Of a stretch of 64,000 bases of DNA, positions 44,018-53,668 are shown piece after piece. The position numbers and the translations under genes are program-made. Position 1 is the stretch's first letter. Each line of letters begins with the position of its first letter. This DNA comes from an uncultured Draconibacterium sp. Its GTDB lineage: Bacteria > Bacteroidota > Bacteroidia > Bacteroidales > Prolixibacteraceae. The notes below the pieces were generated by a model. It ran no database searches, was not told where the DNA came from, and was given only the letters and a program-made list of their open reading frames with translations. The stretch lies in contig NZ_OY781464.1 of the NCBI RefSeq assembly GCF_963676735.1, positions 1,831,001-1,895,000 on the forward strand, written 5' to 3'.

Positions 44018-45397
44018 ATGTTTACACTTATGGTTGTGGTCTTCGTTCTGGGCTATACTGCAATTGCCTTTGAACATCCTTTAAAAGTTGACAAAGCCGC
44101 GTCAGCTTTAATAATTGGAACAATGTGCTGGGTTATTTATGTGCTGGGTGCTGAAAGTATTTTACAAATGGGATTTAGTCCATCCTGGGAAAATTTCCTG
44201 GCCGCACACCCCGATTCTCATGGCTTACACGCTGTTCACGAATTTGTTGTTGATTACGAAATTATTCATCATTTAGGAGAAATTGGCGAAATACTATTCT
44301 TCTTGCTTGGTGCAATGACAATTGTTGAAGTTGTTGACCAGCACGAAGGCTTTAAAATTATTACCGATAAAATTAAAACAACCAATAAAGTTAAACTTTT
44401 GTGGATACTAAGTCTTTTAACCTTCTTTATGTCGGCACTGTTAGATAACCTCACCACAACAATTGTGCTTGTAGCCTTACTCCGAAAACTTATTGACGAT
44501 AAACAAACACGATGGTTTTTTGCAAGTATGGTTGTTTTAGCTGCCAATGCTGGTGGAGCATGGTCGCCAATTGGTGATGTAACTACAATTATGCTTTGGA
44601 TTGGAGGACAGGTAACAGCCGGGCAGATAATAATGAAGGTAATTCTGCCAAGTTTGGTTTGTCTGGTTGTTCCCTTGGGTATTTTATCATTTACAATGAA
44701 AGGAACTGTAACTCGACCGACTGAGGATGATGAAGAAATAGAATACAGCACAGAAAAAGAAAGGATTTTAATTTTAGCTCTTGGTATTGGCGGCCTTTTA
44801 TTTGTTCCGGTTTTTAAAACCATTACCCATTTACCACCATACATGGGCATGTTGCTCTCACTGGGAATTTTATGGGTTGTTGGCGAAATTATTCATAAAG
44901 ACAAACCAAAAGAGATTAGAGACAAATTAAAGGTAACGGCAATATTGCATCGGGTTGATGTTCCAACTGTTTTATTTTTTCTCGGTATTCTTTCGGCAGT
45001 GGCGGCCCTGCAATCAGCCGGTCATTTAAATATATTAGCCACCTTTCTTGATAAAAACCTTGGTAATATTTACCTGATTGACCTGGCGATTGGTGTACTG
45101 TCATCAATTGTTGACAATGTTCCGCTTGTTGCGGGAGCCATGGGTATGTATCCGATAGCAGATATTGGTGCTTCAGGTTATGATTCATTTTTTGTTCAAG
45201 ACGGTGCATTTTGGGAATTTCTGGCATACACTGCCGGAACTGGTGGTAGCATGTTAATAATTGGGTCGGCAGCAGGAGTTGCAGCAATGGGGCTTGAAAA
45301 AATTGATTTTATATGGTACCTGAAAAAGATTACATGGCTCGCCTTTATCGGCTACCTGGCAGGTGCTGCCACATATTACCTTTTGTTTGCCTTATAA
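44018..45397 (+). CDS. nhaD: Na+/H+ antiporter NhaD
   Basis: 459 residues from ATG 44018, with about 12-13 transmembrane helices. It belongs to the NhaD branch of the ion-transporter superfamily. Family signatures are AFEHPLKVDKAASALIIG near the start, FFMSALLDNLTTTIVLVALLRKL with the acidic DN pair, ANAGGAWSPIGDVTTIMLW and SSIVDNVPLVAGAMGMYP with a second acidic Asn-flanked motif. These repeated D-N motifs line the ion path. It expels Na+ in exchange for protons and fits a sodium-handling theme with the V-ATPase and symporter. A terminator follows. Confidence 0.95.
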   Translation: MFTLMVVVFVLGYTAIAFEHPLKVDKAASALIIGTMCWVIYVLGAESILQMGFSPSWENFLAAHPDSHGLHAVHEFVVDYEIIHHLGEIGEILFFLLGAMTIVEVVDQHEGFKIITDKIKTTNKVKLLWILSLLTFFMSALLDNLTTTIVLVALLRKLIDDKQTRWFFASMVVLAANAGGAWSPIGDVTTIMLWIGGQVTAGQIIMKVILPSLVCLVVPLGILSFTMKGTVTRPTEDDEEIEYSTEKERILILALGIGGLLFVPVFKTITHLPPYMGMLLSLGILWVVGEIIHKDKPKEIRDKLKVTAILHRVDVPTVLFFLGILSAVAALQSAGHLNILATFLDKNLGNIYLIDLAIGVLSSIVDNVPLVAGAMGMYPIADIGASGYDSFFVQDGAFWEFLAYTAGTGGSMLIIGSAAGVAAMGLEKIDFIWYLKKITWLAFIGYLAGAATYYLLFAL

Positions 45398-45479
45398 ACT
45401 ATCAAAATACAGTTGTTCATAACTCTGTAGCATACTCGGGGCAAAGCAAACAATACAGATAAAATATTGCTTATTTTAG

Positions 45480-45515
45480 CGAGGTATAATAATTAAGGTT
45501 ATACCTCGTTTTTTA
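45480..45515 (+). terminator. nhaD terminator
   Basis: A perfect 10-pair stem CGAGGTATAA (45480-45489) / TTATACCTCG (45499-45508) followed by a T-rich tail. Confidence 0.8.
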
Positions 45516-45547
45516 TTTTAAGAATTATAAAAAATAACTGAATAAAC

Positions 45548-46240
45548 ATGTTTAATTTATTGATGATTCAGGCCGACATTTCGCAAGAAATGGAAGCTAT
45601 GGCAACTGAGCCGGAAGGCATTTCTACTAAATTTATTGATCTGGCGATGAAAGGTGGATGGATAATGATTCCTATTCTATTCTTATCAGTGGTTGCTGTT
45701 TATATATTTTTCGACCGGTATTTTGCCATTAAAAAGGCCGGAAAATTTGATTCAGGATTGTTGGAAAAAGTAAAAGTTTATATAACATCCGGAAAGATTG
45801 ACTCTGCGATTGCACTCTGTAGAAGCAATGCCAATCCGGCTTCGCGCATGCTGGAAAAAGGAATCAGCCGGATTGGTCGTCCATTAACCGATGTAAATGC
45901 AGCTATTGAAAATGTGGGTAACCTCGAAATTTCTAAACTTGAGAAGGGACTCCCCGTGCTGGCTTCGGTTGCCGGAGGTGCGCCAATGATTGGTTTTTTG
46001 GGTACGGTTATGGGAATGATTCAGGCCTTTTACGACATGTCGAATGCAGGCAATAATATTGATGTAACATTATTATCAACCGGTATTTACCAGGCAATGG
46101 TAACCACTGTGGCGGGTCTTATTGTAGGTATTATTGCCTACTTTGCTTATAATATTCTGGTATCGAATGTTGAAAAGGTAGTATTTAAAATGGAAGCTAC
46201 CACTTCTGAATTTATGGACCTGTTAAACGAACCGGCATAA
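45548..46240 (+). CDS. exbB: ExbB/TolQ/MotA-family proton channel protein
   Basis: A 230-residue inner-membrane protein. It has three transmembrane helices, near 37-57, 135-160 and 178-200, with a cytoplasmic loop between the first two. The signature is VAGGAPMIGFLGTVMGMIQAF, and TTVAGLIVGIIAYFAYN forms the last helix. It makes the pentameric channel that, with ExbD, converts proton motive force into TonB motion. The first of a tight three-gene set (8- and 11-base gaps). A TolQ role is an alternative, but the partner protein looks more TonB-like. Confidence 0.92.
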   Translation: MFNLLMIQADISQEMEAMATEPEGISTKFIDLAMKGGWIMIPILFLSVVAVYIFFDRYFAIKKAGKFDSGLLEKVKVYITSGKIDSAIALCRSNANPASRMLEKGISRIGRPLTDVNAAIENVGNLEISKLEKGLPVLASVAGGAPMIGFLGTVMGMIQAFYDMSNAGNNIDVTLLSTGIYQAMVTTVAGLIVGIIAYFAYNILVSNVEKVVFKMEATTSEFMDLLNEPA

Positions 46241-46248
46241 TTTAAACT

Positions 46249-46656
46249 ATGGCACTAAAAAAGCGAAATAAAGTAAATGCTGCTTTTAGTATGTCGTCGA
46301 TGACTGATATTGTGTTTCTTCTGCTCATATTTTTCATGGTTACATCTACACTGATTGCGCCAAATGCCTTAAAATTATTGTTGCCCCAAAGCAGCAATCA
46401 AACGGCAGCCAAGCCAATCACAACCATTTCAATAACAGCAGATTTAAAATACTACATTAACGACGACAACAAGCTGCAACGTGTAAACTTTAAAGAAATT
46501 GAACCTTTTCTAAAAAACAAATTCGGAACAGGAAACGATGATATTTTTATCTCTTTGCATGCCGACCAATCAGTGCCGGTTAACGAAGTGGTAAAAATTA
46601 TGAACATTGCACGCAGAAACAGGTACAAAATGATTTTGGCCACCGCTCCTGAATAA
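46249..46656 (+). CDS. exbD: ExbD/TolR-family biopolymer transport protein
   Basis: A 135-residue protein with a basic cytoplasmic start and one transmembrane helix. The essential aspartate is Asp20 in SMTDIVFLLLIFFMV. The periplasmic domain closes with the expected VNEVVKIMNIARRNRYKMILAT strand-helix-strand. It sits inside the ExbB ring and carries the proton-accepting residue. Start 9 bases after exbB. Confidence 0.94.
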   Translation: MALKKRNKVNAAFSMSSMTDIVFLLLIFFMVTSTLIAPNALKLLLPQSSNQTAAKPITTISITADLKYYINDDNKLQRVNFKEIEPFLKNKFGTGNDDIFISLHADQSVPVNEVVKIMNIARRNRYKMILATAPE

Positions 46657-46667
46657 AATAAATTGAA

Positions 46668-47744
46668 ATGATTAGGCGAGAGGAATATAGCGAGAAGAAG
46701 AAAGGGCTTATTGGTACAATTATTTTTCATGTAATTGTGCTGATTTTATTGCTTGTTTTGGGCTTTTTCACCCCCCTTCCGCTACCCGGAGAAGAAGGAA
46801 TTCTGGTAAACTTTGGCAATGCCGAAAATGGTTTTGGCGAAAGTGAACCCAGTCCGGCCCGCAAAAAACAGCAAACTCCACCTCCGCCAAAACCGGTTGA
46901 ACGAAAAGCGGCATCAACTCCCGTTCAGCAAACACCTCCTCCTCCAATTTCGCAACCCGAGCCACAACCTGCTAAAGAAGTGGCTATGACACAAGACTAC
47001 GAAAAAACAGTAGCCATTGATGCAGCAGAAAAAAAGAAAAAAGAGGAACAACAGCGGATTGAAAAAGAACTGGAACTTAAAAGAAAAAGAGAACAGGAAG
47101 CGTTAAAACGGCAGCAAGAGGAAGAAGCAGAGCAAAAACGTCTTGCCGAGATAGAAAGAAAGAAACAAGAGGAAATAGAACGTAAAAAACAGGAAGAGGC
47201 AGAACGAATAGCACGCGAAGAAGCTGAACGCAAAGCGCGGGAAGAAGCAGAGCGCCAGCGTAAAGCTGAAGAAGAGCGAAGAATTGCCGAAATTAATTCG
47301 CGTACACAAGGCGCTTTCTCTAAAAGTGGCTCAGGAAGTGGAGGAATAGGAAGCGGACAGGGAACCAGCCAGGGGGTAACATTTCCGGGAGGAAACCAAG
47401 GCGTACCAACAGGCGATCCGAATGCTGGAAATTATGGCGACGGCGGAAGTGGTTCAGGCAACCAGGGATCGGGTGTTTCCTTCAGTCTCTCAGGCCGATC
47501 AGCAAAATCGCTGCCAAAACCCAATTACCCGGGTAACGATGCCGGAATTGTAGTGGTAAAAGTAACGGTAGATAAATATGGAAAAGTTACCTCTGCAGAG
47601 CCCGGAGCCAGGGGAACAACTATTGCAAATAAAGCTTTTTGGGACGAAGCCAAACAGGCTGCTCTGAAAGCCAGCTTTAATATTGATGAGAATGCTCCTG
47701 CCTTCCAGCAAGGAACCATTTCATATCGGTTTGTATTGGATTAA
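46668..47744 (+). CDS. TonB/TolA-like energy transducer
   Basis: A 358-residue protein. A cytoplasmic start is followed by one transmembrane helix (about 17-37) and a Pro-rich spacer (about 62-100). A very long Glu/Lys/Arg/Gln coiled coil (about 118-208) like that of TolA comes next, then a Gly/Ser-rich linker (210-265), and a C-terminal TonB-type domain (SLPKPNYPGNDAGIVVVKV, closing ISYRFVLD). The domain order makes it a TonB/TolA hybrid in appearance. With ExbB and ExbD encoded just upstream it should energise outer-membrane receptors such as the SusC in this window, or act in a Tol-like envelope role. Confidence 0.87.
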   Translation: MIRREEYSEKKKGLIGTIIFHVIVLILLLVLGFFTPLPLPGEEGILVNFGNAENGFGESEPSPARKKQQTPPPPKPVERKAASTPVQQTPPPPISQPEPQPAKEVAMTQDYEKTVAIDAAEKKKKEEQQRIEKELELKRKREQEALKRQQEEEAEQKRLAEIERKKQEEIERKKQEEAERIAREEAERKAREEAERQRKAEEERRIAEINSRTQGAFSKSGSGSGGIGSGQGTSQGVTFPGGNQGVPTGDPNAGNYGDGGSGSGNQGSGVSFSLSGRSAKSLPKPNYPGNDAGIVVVKVTVDKYGKVTSAEPGARGTTIANKAFWDEAKQAALKASFNIDENAPAFQQGTISYRFVLD

Positions 47745-47868
47745 ATTCATATAAAACTTACTCTTTTTAAAGGCTGCCCCACCCTGGGTTTATGTGGTAA
47801 ACTATTACTGACAATTATCTGTTTTTAAATCCATTAAATTTGTGTTTTTTTGCGTAAAATTTTACGCT

Positions 47869-48792
47869 ATGGCATTCTTAACAAAAGATAAGGTTTTTAG
47901 TAAAAAATGGATTACAGATTACCTGATGATTATTGCCGGATCATTTATTCTGGCTGCTTCATTCGTATTTTTTATTACCCCTCATAAAATTGTGCCGGGT
48001 GGCGTTTATGGTATTGCCATTGTTGTACACTACCTTACCGAAGGCGTTTTTTCTTTTTGGCCCGATGGTATACCTGTTGGGTTATTTGCTTTACTTATTG
48101 ATATTCCGTTAATTATTACCGGAATAAAAGTCCTGGGTCCGCGCTTTGGGGTAAAAACAGTTACAGGTTCCATACTTACCGCCACATTTAACGATTTAAT
48201 TACCATGATGCGCCCGGTTGGGAACGCTCCACTGGTTAACGATATTTTATTGTCGTGCATATTTGCAGGCGTGCTTGCAGGCTTTGGCCTGGGGCTAATT
48301 TTTAAATCACGAGCCACCTCCGGAGGCTCCGATATTATTGCCATGATAATTGGCAAATACACCCACATTCAAATCGGCAGGTTGATGATTTATGTTGATT
48401 CGGTAATTGTTCTATTCGGGTTAATTGCTTTTGGTGATTGGGCCATACCATTGTATTCATTAATAGTGATTTACATTACCGGTAAGGTAATCGACTTAAC
48501 CCTTGAAGGCGCCAGCTACAACAAGGCATTAATTATAGTTTCGGCCAAACATACCGAAATAAAACAAAAATTGTTGGTTGATTTGGAACGTGGCGGAACC
48601 TATTTAAATGGCGAGGGCATGTATACCGGTGAACACAAACAAATAATTTACACCGTTGTAAGTAGGCGCGAAGTAGCTATTTTACAGGAATTTATAAGCA
48701 AAATAGACCCCGATGCCTTTATTACGGTAATGGACACTAAAGAAATTTTAGGCGAAGGCTTTCAGAGTTTAAATCAGAAAGTTAGCGACTAA
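47869..48792 (+). CDS. YitT family membrane protein (DUF2179)
   Basis: 307 residues from ATG 47869; an upstream in-frame start would add nine mostly hydrophobic residues and lacks support. About five to six transmembrane helices form the YitT domain (DYLMIIAGSFILAASFVFFI, then HKIVPGGVYGIAIVVHY, GLIFKSRATSGGSDIIAMI). A cytoplasmic C-terminal DUF2179 domain follows (about 215-300, GGTYLNGEGMYTGEHKQIIYTVVSRRE). Transport is assumed, but no substrate is established. Monocistronic. Confidence 0.9.
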   Translation: MAFLTKDKVFSKKWITDYLMIIAGSFILAASFVFFITPHKIVPGGVYGIAIVVHYLTEGVFSFWPDGIPVGLFALLIDIPLIITGIKVLGPRFGVKTVTGSILTATFNDLITMMRPVGNAPLVNDILLSCIFAGVLAGFGLGLIFKSRATSGGSDIIAMIIGKYTHIQIGRLMIYVDSVIVLFGLIAFGDWAIPLYSLIVIYITGKVIDLTLEGASYNKALIIVSAKHTEIKQKLLVDLERGGTYLNGEGMYTGEHKQIIYTVVSRREVAILQEFISKIDPDAFITVMDTKEILGEGFQSLNQKVSD

Positions 48793-48870
48793 TTGAAAGC
48801 GCTTTGGTGTTAAGAAACATTTCAAAATAAGGTACATCAAACGCCATCCCCTAATCGAGCAACAACGAAA

Positions 48871-48900
48871 TTGCTACCATACAATTTCTTGTTATCTTTG
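48871..48900 (+). promoter_or_regulatory. Promoter of symporter gene
   Basis: TTG at 48871-48873, 19 bases, TATCTTTG at 48893-48900: full match to the Bacteroidota consensus, 27 bases before the ATG. Confidence 0.6.
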
Positions 48901-48927
48901 GTCGAATCTCATTATTTCGATTAATTT

Positions 48928-50376
48928 ATGATTATTGTATTTGTTGCCTACCTGGTAGTACTGATTGGCATTGTAGTTTATTCGGCACAACGCTCCAAAA
49001 CAAATAACGACTTTGTTTTAGGAGGTAAAAAAATCTCCGGTTTTTCATTAGCATTATCCGAAAGGGCAACAGGAGAATCGGCCTGGTTACTGCTTGGACT
49101 CACCGGCTATGCCTATGCCGAGGGAATGGCTGCTATTTGGGTTGCTTTGGGATGTGTTTCAGGTATTCTGTTCTTGTGGATTTTTTTGGCAGAACCGCTG
49201 CAACGACTAACCGAAAAAACCGGAGCACTTACCGTTCCGGGTCTATTTTCGGCAAAATTTAGCGGCACACAGCGCAGTTTTGGCATTCTTTCCTCCTTAA
49301 TAATCATCTTCTTTTTTGTGTTGTATATTGCGGCCCAATTTAGTGGAGCCGGCAAAATCTTTAACGATACTTTTCATATCGATCCGTTTTGGGGAATGGT
49401 TATCGGCTCGGCGCTGGTTACTCTTTACACCATGCTTGGAGGCTTTATTACAGTGGTGGCTACCGATGCTTTTCAGGCTGTATTAATGGTGGTAACCTGT
49501 GTGGTTTTGCCAATAATTGCCTTAGGCATTGCAGCCTCAAACAATATTAATGTTGCCGAAGCCATAGCCCAGGCTAACTACCTTGTTCCACAAAACATTT
49601 CCACAGTAAAGCAGGCAACCGGAGGCTTATTAATTCTTAACGGATTAAGCTGGGCGTTTGGCTATACAGGTCAACCGCAACTGCTAACCCGAATGATGGC
49701 TATGCGAAACAAAAAAGAAACCCAACAAAGCAGGTGGCTTGCAATTGCGTGGACCTTATTGGCCTATACCGGTGCGTTTATGATTGGGATTATTGGCTAC
49801 CAATTGGTTCAGAATGGACTGTTGGGCACAGCAGCGGCAGCAGTAGCCACCGATGCTGAAAAAATTATGCCCTTATTGGTAATGACTCTTCTAAATCCAA
49901 TTCTGGCAGGAATACTTTTATCGGGAGCCGTTTCTGCAATGATGTCAACCGCATCATCGCAACTTATGGTAGTGTCGTCGTCGATGACCGAAGATTTTTA
50001 CCTTCATGTTGCCAAAAAGAAAATTGAAGAAAAGCGAATGCTCTTACTCAATAAATTGCTTACCCTTGCTGTGGGGCTTGTTGGCTTTTTGCTTGCCATT
50101 ACCATGGAAGATACTGTATATGGTTTGGTATCGTATGCCTGGAGCGGGATTGGCGCTTCTTTCGGGCCGGCTATCGTGTTACTCATTTTCTGGAAACGAC
50201 TGTCGCGGGCAGGAGTTTTTGCCAGCTTAATTACCGGAACACTATCAGCTGTTACCTGGAAAACATGGTTACTTGAACCTACCGGCATTTCTGAACGGCT
50301 GGCCAGTTATTTTCTTGCATTTCTAATGGCTGTGCTTTTTAGTTTTCTTTTTCCTGAAAGACAGAACAGAAGCTGA
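48928..50376 (+). CDS. Sodium/solute symporter (PutP-like)
   Basis: A 482-residue member of the solute:sodium symporter family with about 13 transmembrane helices. The proline-transporter-like N-terminus keeps SDFVLGGKKISG-type sequence (here NDFVLGGKKISGFSLALSERATGESAWLLL). The central part has GGFITVVATDAFQAVLMVV and SGAVSAMMSTASSQLMVVSSSMTEDFY, the conserved Na+-site segments. PutP is the best guess, but the substrate (proline, another amino acid or sugar) cannot be decided. It uses a Na+ gradient. Confidence 0.87.
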   Translation: MIIVFVAYLVVLIGIVVYSAQRSKTNNDFVLGGKKISGFSLALSERATGESAWLLLGLTGYAYAEGMAAIWVALGCVSGILFLWIFLAEPLQRLTEKTGALTVPGLFSAKFSGTQRSFGILSSLIIIFFFVLYIAAQFSGAGKIFNDTFHIDPFWGMVIGSALVTLYTMLGGFITVVATDAFQAVLMVVTCVVLPIIALGIAASNNINVAEAIAQANYLVPQNISTVKQATGGLLILNGLSWAFGYTGQPQLLTRMMAMRNKKETQQSRWLAIAWTLLAYTGAFMIGIIGYQLVQNGLLGTAAAAVATDAEKIMPLLVMTLLNPILAGILLSGAVSAMMSTASSQLMVVSSSMTEDFYLHVAKKKIEEKRMLLLNKLLTLAVGLVGFLLAITMEDTVYGLVSYAWSGIGASFGPAIVLLIFWKRLSRAGVFASLITGTLSAVTWKTWLLEPTGISERLASYFLAFLMAVLFSFLFPERQNRS

Positions 50377-50442
50377 ATTGAACGATTTTAACAATCTTAA
50401 CTATTTTTAAAACAAAGGGCATAAAAATCGGGAGTATTCGTT

Positions 50443-50471
50443 TTGTCTGCATAATTATTCTGCTATCTTCG
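50443..50471 (+). promoter_or_regulatory. Candidate promoter of SDR gene
   Basis: TTG at 50443-50445, 18 bases, TATCTTCG at 50464-50471 (one mismatch to TAnnTTTG), 24 bases before the ATG. Confidence 0.5.
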
Positions 50472-50495
50472 TGGCACTCTGAAAGAATTTAATAA

Positions 50496-51290
50496 ATGGA
50501 TTTTACAGGAAAAACAATTTGGATTACCGGAGCGTCTTCGGGCATTGGAAAAGCAGTGGCCATAGAGTTATCGGCATACGATGTAAAACTTATTCTTTCA
50601 GGAAGGAACGAGCAAGCCTTAAAGGAAACAGAGCGGCAATGTACACAAAACGGATGTTCAGCAATTGTGCTACCATTTGATTTAGGCAACGAACAATCCG
50701 TTAAAAATGCAGCAGATTATATTTATAAAAATAAGATTAAGCTTGATGCGCTCTATCAGTTCGGAGGAATCAGTCAACGGTCATTTGTGCATGAAACACC
50801 CGTTTCAGTTGATCGGAAGATTTTTGAAATTAATTACTTTGGAACCATTGCGTTAACTAAACTGGTTTTGCCGGAGATGATTAAAAACGGTGGGGGGCAC
50901 CTGGCAGTAACCTCCAGTATTGTTGGTAAATTCGGATTCCCGTATCGTTCTTCCTATTCAGCATCAAAACAGGCCTTGCACGGTTTTTTCGAAAGTTTAA
51001 GAGCTGAAAATACAAAGAATAACATTCGGGTTTCGGTAATTATTCCCGGACGCATAAAAACAAATATTTCGGTAAATGCGGTTAACAAAGATGGCAAAAC
51101 ACATTCGAAAATGGATGAAGGCCAGGACACCGGCATGGCAGCTGAAAAATGCGCAAAAATAATTTGCAGAAAATTAAAAAAGGAAAAAAAAGAGATATTA
51201 GTAGGAGGCACAGAAGTAGTTATGGTGCACATCAGACGGTTTTTGCCGCGTTTGTACTATTACATGGCTTCGCGTGTAAATCCACTGTAA
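50496..51290 (+). CDS. Short-chain dehydrogenase/reductase
   Basis: A 264-residue classical SDR. The nucleotide loop TGASSGIG is at 11-18 and the catalytic Ser is near 140. The YSASK motif gives Tyr154 and Lys158. Asn113 in the EINYFG segment completes the tetrad. Arg37 after beta-2 favours NADP(H), though this is only a hint. A basic membrane-affine C-terminus (RRFLPRLYYYMASRVNPL) resembles DHRS7-like members. The substrate is unknown. A VOC gene follows 19 bases later, probably in one transcript. Confidence 0.9.
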   Translation: MDFTGKTIWITGASSGIGKAVAIELSAYDVKLILSGRNEQALKETERQCTQNGCSAIVLPFDLGNEQSVKNAADYIYKNKIKLDALYQFGGISQRSFVHETPVSVDRKIFEINYFGTIALTKLVLPEMIKNGGGHLAVTSSIVGKFGFPYRSSYSASKQALHGFFESLRAENTKNNIRVSVIIPGRIKTNISVNAVNKDGKTHSKMDEGQDTGMAAEKCAKIICRKLKKEKKEILVGGTEVVMVHIRRFLPRLYYYMASRVNPL

Positions 51291-51309
51291 TTGAAAATAT
51301 TGAGCGGGT

Positions 51310-52383
51310 ATGAAAGCACAAATTAATGGTATTCAGCAGTTAGGAGTTGGAGTTGAAAACCTTCAGGAAGCGTGGAAATGGTATCGCGAACATTTCTCGA
51401 TGGACATAAAAATGTTTGAAGATGAAGCAACGGCCGAACTTATGCTTGCCCACACAGCAGGCAAAACACGCGACAGAAGGGCTGTTTTAGCGCTTAATAT
51501 GCAGGGGGGCGGTGGCTTTGAAATATGGCAACACACCGGTAAAAAACCCGAGCCCATAGCTTTTGAAATTCAACTTGGCGACCTGGGAATTAACATCGGA
51601 AAAATTAAAACCGAAAATGTACAAGCGGTTTATAATAAGTTTAAGCAGGAAAAACTTAACCTGCTTACACCAATAACAAAAGACCCGGCCGGAAACGATC
51701 ATTTTTTTATGAAAGACATTTATGGAAACTCCTGGGAAATTAAAAACCAGGAAGGTGTTTTTCGAAAAAAAGAAAAGTCGTTGAGCGGCGGCGTTTTAGG
51801 AACTGTAATTGGGGTAAAAGACATGGATACCAGTCTTAAAGTATACCAGGAAATTCTTCAGTACGATGAAATTGTTTACGACAAAACAGGTGTTTTTGAG
51901 GATTACAAAGGTATTGCCGGCGGCGACAAAAAATTCAGAAGGGTTTTACTTCGTCATTCCGATGTAAAACAAGGTGCATTCAGCCCATTTTTTGGGCAGT
52001 CGGTTATCGAACTGGTTCAGGCATTTGATTACGAGCCAAAAGATATTTACGAGGGAAGAATATGGGGCGATCCGGGATTTATACATTTGTGTTTTGATAT
52101 AAACGGAATGGACGATTTTCGAAAAAAAGCAAAAGCGCTTGGCTATCCGTTTACAGTTGATAGTGCAAAAGCAACGGAATCATTCGACATGGGAGAAGCT
52201 GCAGGAAATTTCGCTTATATACAAGCGCCTGAAGGCACCTTAATTGAATTTGTTGAAACACATAAAATACCAATTGTCAAAAAGATTGGTTGGTATATCG
52301 ACTTGCGTAAACGCGGCTATCATCCCCTTCCGAACTGGATTATGAAATTGTTCCGTTTTATGCGGGTAAAAGACAAAAAATAA
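51310..52383 (+). CDS. Tandem VOC (glyoxalase-like) domain protein
   Basis: A 357-residue protein of two vicinal-oxygen-chelate domains, about 7-155 (IQQLGVGVENLQEAWKWYREHF, closing DIYGNSWEIK) and 160-325 (LGTVIGVKDMDTSLKVYQEIL, closing EGTLIEFVETHK). The second domain keeps His in FIHLCFDI and Glu in LIEFVE as metal ligands; the first domain looks less complete. VOC proteins cover dioxygenases, isomerases and glyoxalases, so the reaction is open. It follows the SDR gene and is probably part of the same small pathway. Confidence 0.85.
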   Translation: MKAQINGIQQLGVGVENLQEAWKWYREHFSMDIKMFEDEATAELMLAHTAGKTRDRRAVLALNMQGGGGFEIWQHTGKKPEPIAFEIQLGDLGINIGKIKTENVQAVYNKFKQEKLNLLTPITKDPAGNDHFFMKDIYGNSWEIKNQEGVFRKKEKSLSGGVLGTVIGVKDMDTSLKVYQEILQYDEIVYDKTGVFEDYKGIAGGDKKFRRVLLRHSDVKQGAFSPFFGQSVIELVQAFDYEPKDIYEGRIWGDPGFIHLCFDINGMDDFRKKAKALGYPFTVDSAKATESFDMGEAAGNFAYIQAPEGTLIEFVETHKIPIVKKIGWYIDLRKRGYHPLPNWIMKLFRFMRVKDKK

Positions 52384-52390
52384 ATCATAA

Positions 52391-52420
52391 AAAAAGAGAC
52401 ATTTTAAAGTGTCTCTTTTT
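52391..52420. terminator. Bidirectional terminator
   Basis: AAAAAGAGACA (52391-52401) pairs with TGTCTCTTTTT (52410-52420), with flanking A/T runs, between the VOC gene and the convergent epimerase gene. Confidence 0.8.
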
Positions 52421-52428
52421 TTATGAAC

Positions 52429-53553
52429 TTATTTTACTGAAAACTTAAAAATAGTTGTTGATTTTAGTTGCTCGCCAGGCTTTAGCAATGTACTCGGGAA
52501 ATTGGCCTGGTTAGGCGAATTCGGAAAGTGTTGGGTTTCTAAACAAAATCCGAAACGTTTTTCATAAGCCTTCCCGGATTTTCCGATTTCCTCGCCTTTT
52601 AAAAAGTTTCCGGTATACAGTTGTACGCCCGGCTCTGTCGTATATACTTCCATTAGCCTTCCACTCTCTGGATCGAAAGCACTGGCTGCAAAAGCCAACT
52701 CGTTACTCTCTTTATTTATTACGTAGTTAAAATCGTAACCATTACCAAACTGCAATTGCTCGTTAGGGTTGTCAATACGCGCTCCAATTACATGTGGCGT
52801 GGTAAAATCCAAATCAGTTCCTTTAACCAAAGCAATGTCCCCGGTTGGAATCATCTCTGAATTGGCAACGGGTGTTACACTATCAGCATTTATCAATATT
52901 TCATGATTTAAAATATCACCGTTCCCCTCTCCTTTCAAATTAAAATAACTGTGGTTGGTTAAATTAAAATGACATGGTTTATCTGTTGTCAGTTCATAAT
53001 CAATTTTTAGTTCGTTATCGTTGGTTAGCGAGTAAGTTACTTTTACCAATTTATTACCAGGAAAGCCATACTCTCCATCGCTGCTCTCGAGTTTAAAAAC
53101 AGTAACATTCCCATTTTTTTCGGCATCCCAAACTTTTCGGTACCAGCTATCGGGCCCCGAGTGCAAGCAGGCTTTGCCATTGTTTACCGGAAAATTATAG
53201 CTTACATCATCAATAACAAAACTCGCATTTGCTATTCGATTGGCAAACGGACCAACAACAGCTCCATGGCTTGCTCCATATTTCATATAATCATCAATTG
53301 ATTTAAACCCAAGAACGACATCGGCAAAGTTTCCTTTTTTGTCGGGTACATAAATAGCAACAATTTTAGCTCCGTAATTGGTTAGAGCCACTTGCATTCC
53401 GTTTTCATTTTCCATAACAAACAAACGGGTTGGCTTTCCGTCAATAACACTTTCAAAATCGGCTTTTGTAAATGGCATCTCAATTTCTTTTTTTAGTTGA
53501 GTTGTACAAGAAAAAATAAAAACAAGGATAAGTAATGGTAATATTTTTTTCAT
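52429..53553 (-). CDS. Aldose 1-epimerase (mutarotase), lipoprotein
   Basis: About 374 residues from ATG 53553; an ATG 21 bases further upstream is also possible. The signal ends in a lipobox with Cys (IFSC), so the enzyme is membrane-anchored outside the cytoplasm. The mature part is a GalM-type mutarotase: VALTNYGAKIVAIYVPD, GAVVGPFANRIANASF, FNLTNHSYFNLKGEG with catalytic His, and GDIALVKGTDLDF. The catalytic Glu lies in CLETQHFPNSPNQ near the end. It interconverts alpha and beta anomers of free sugars, in the periplasm here. Not adjacent to other sugar genes. Confidence 0.93.
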   Translation of the reverse strand: MKKILPLLILVFIFSCTTQLKKEIEMPFTKADFESVIDGKPTRLFVMENENGMQVALTNYGAKIVAIYVPDKKGNFADVVLGFKSIDDYMKYGASHGAVVGPFANRIANASFVIDDVSYNFPVNNGKACLHSGPDSWYRKVWDAEKNGNVTVFKLESSDGEYGFPGNKLVKVTYSLTNDNELKIDYELTTDKPCHFNLTNHSYFNLKGEGNGDILNHEILINADSVTPVANSEMIPTGDIALVKGTDLDFTTPHVIGARIDNPNEQLQFGNGYDFNYVINKESNELAFAASAFDPESGRLMEVYTTEPGVQLYTGNFLKGEEIGKSGKAYEKRFGFCLETQHFPNSPNQANFPSTLLKPGEQLKSTTIFKFSVK

Positions 53554-53668
53554 TCGAATTGGTTTTAATCGCATAAAGCTACTATTAATTATAATTACCT
53601 GCTAAACGTTTTTTTAAATTGTTTAACCGAAATTTATTCAAAAGATCCATTAAAAAAGTGTCATGTCA

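Noticed and set aside
44269..45287. 193- and 123-codon minus-strand ORFs over nhaD
   Set aside because: Antisense to well-conserved transmembrane segments of NhaD; no independent features.
47161..47290. Repeated Glu/Arg codons as a DNA repeat array or CRISPR
   Set aside because: The periodicity is coding (heptad-like coiled coil), with no conserved spacer/repeat units.
46997..47309. Ser/Phe-rich minus-strand ORFs
   Set aside because: Mirror of the Glu/Lys coiled coil of the TonB/TolA-like gene.
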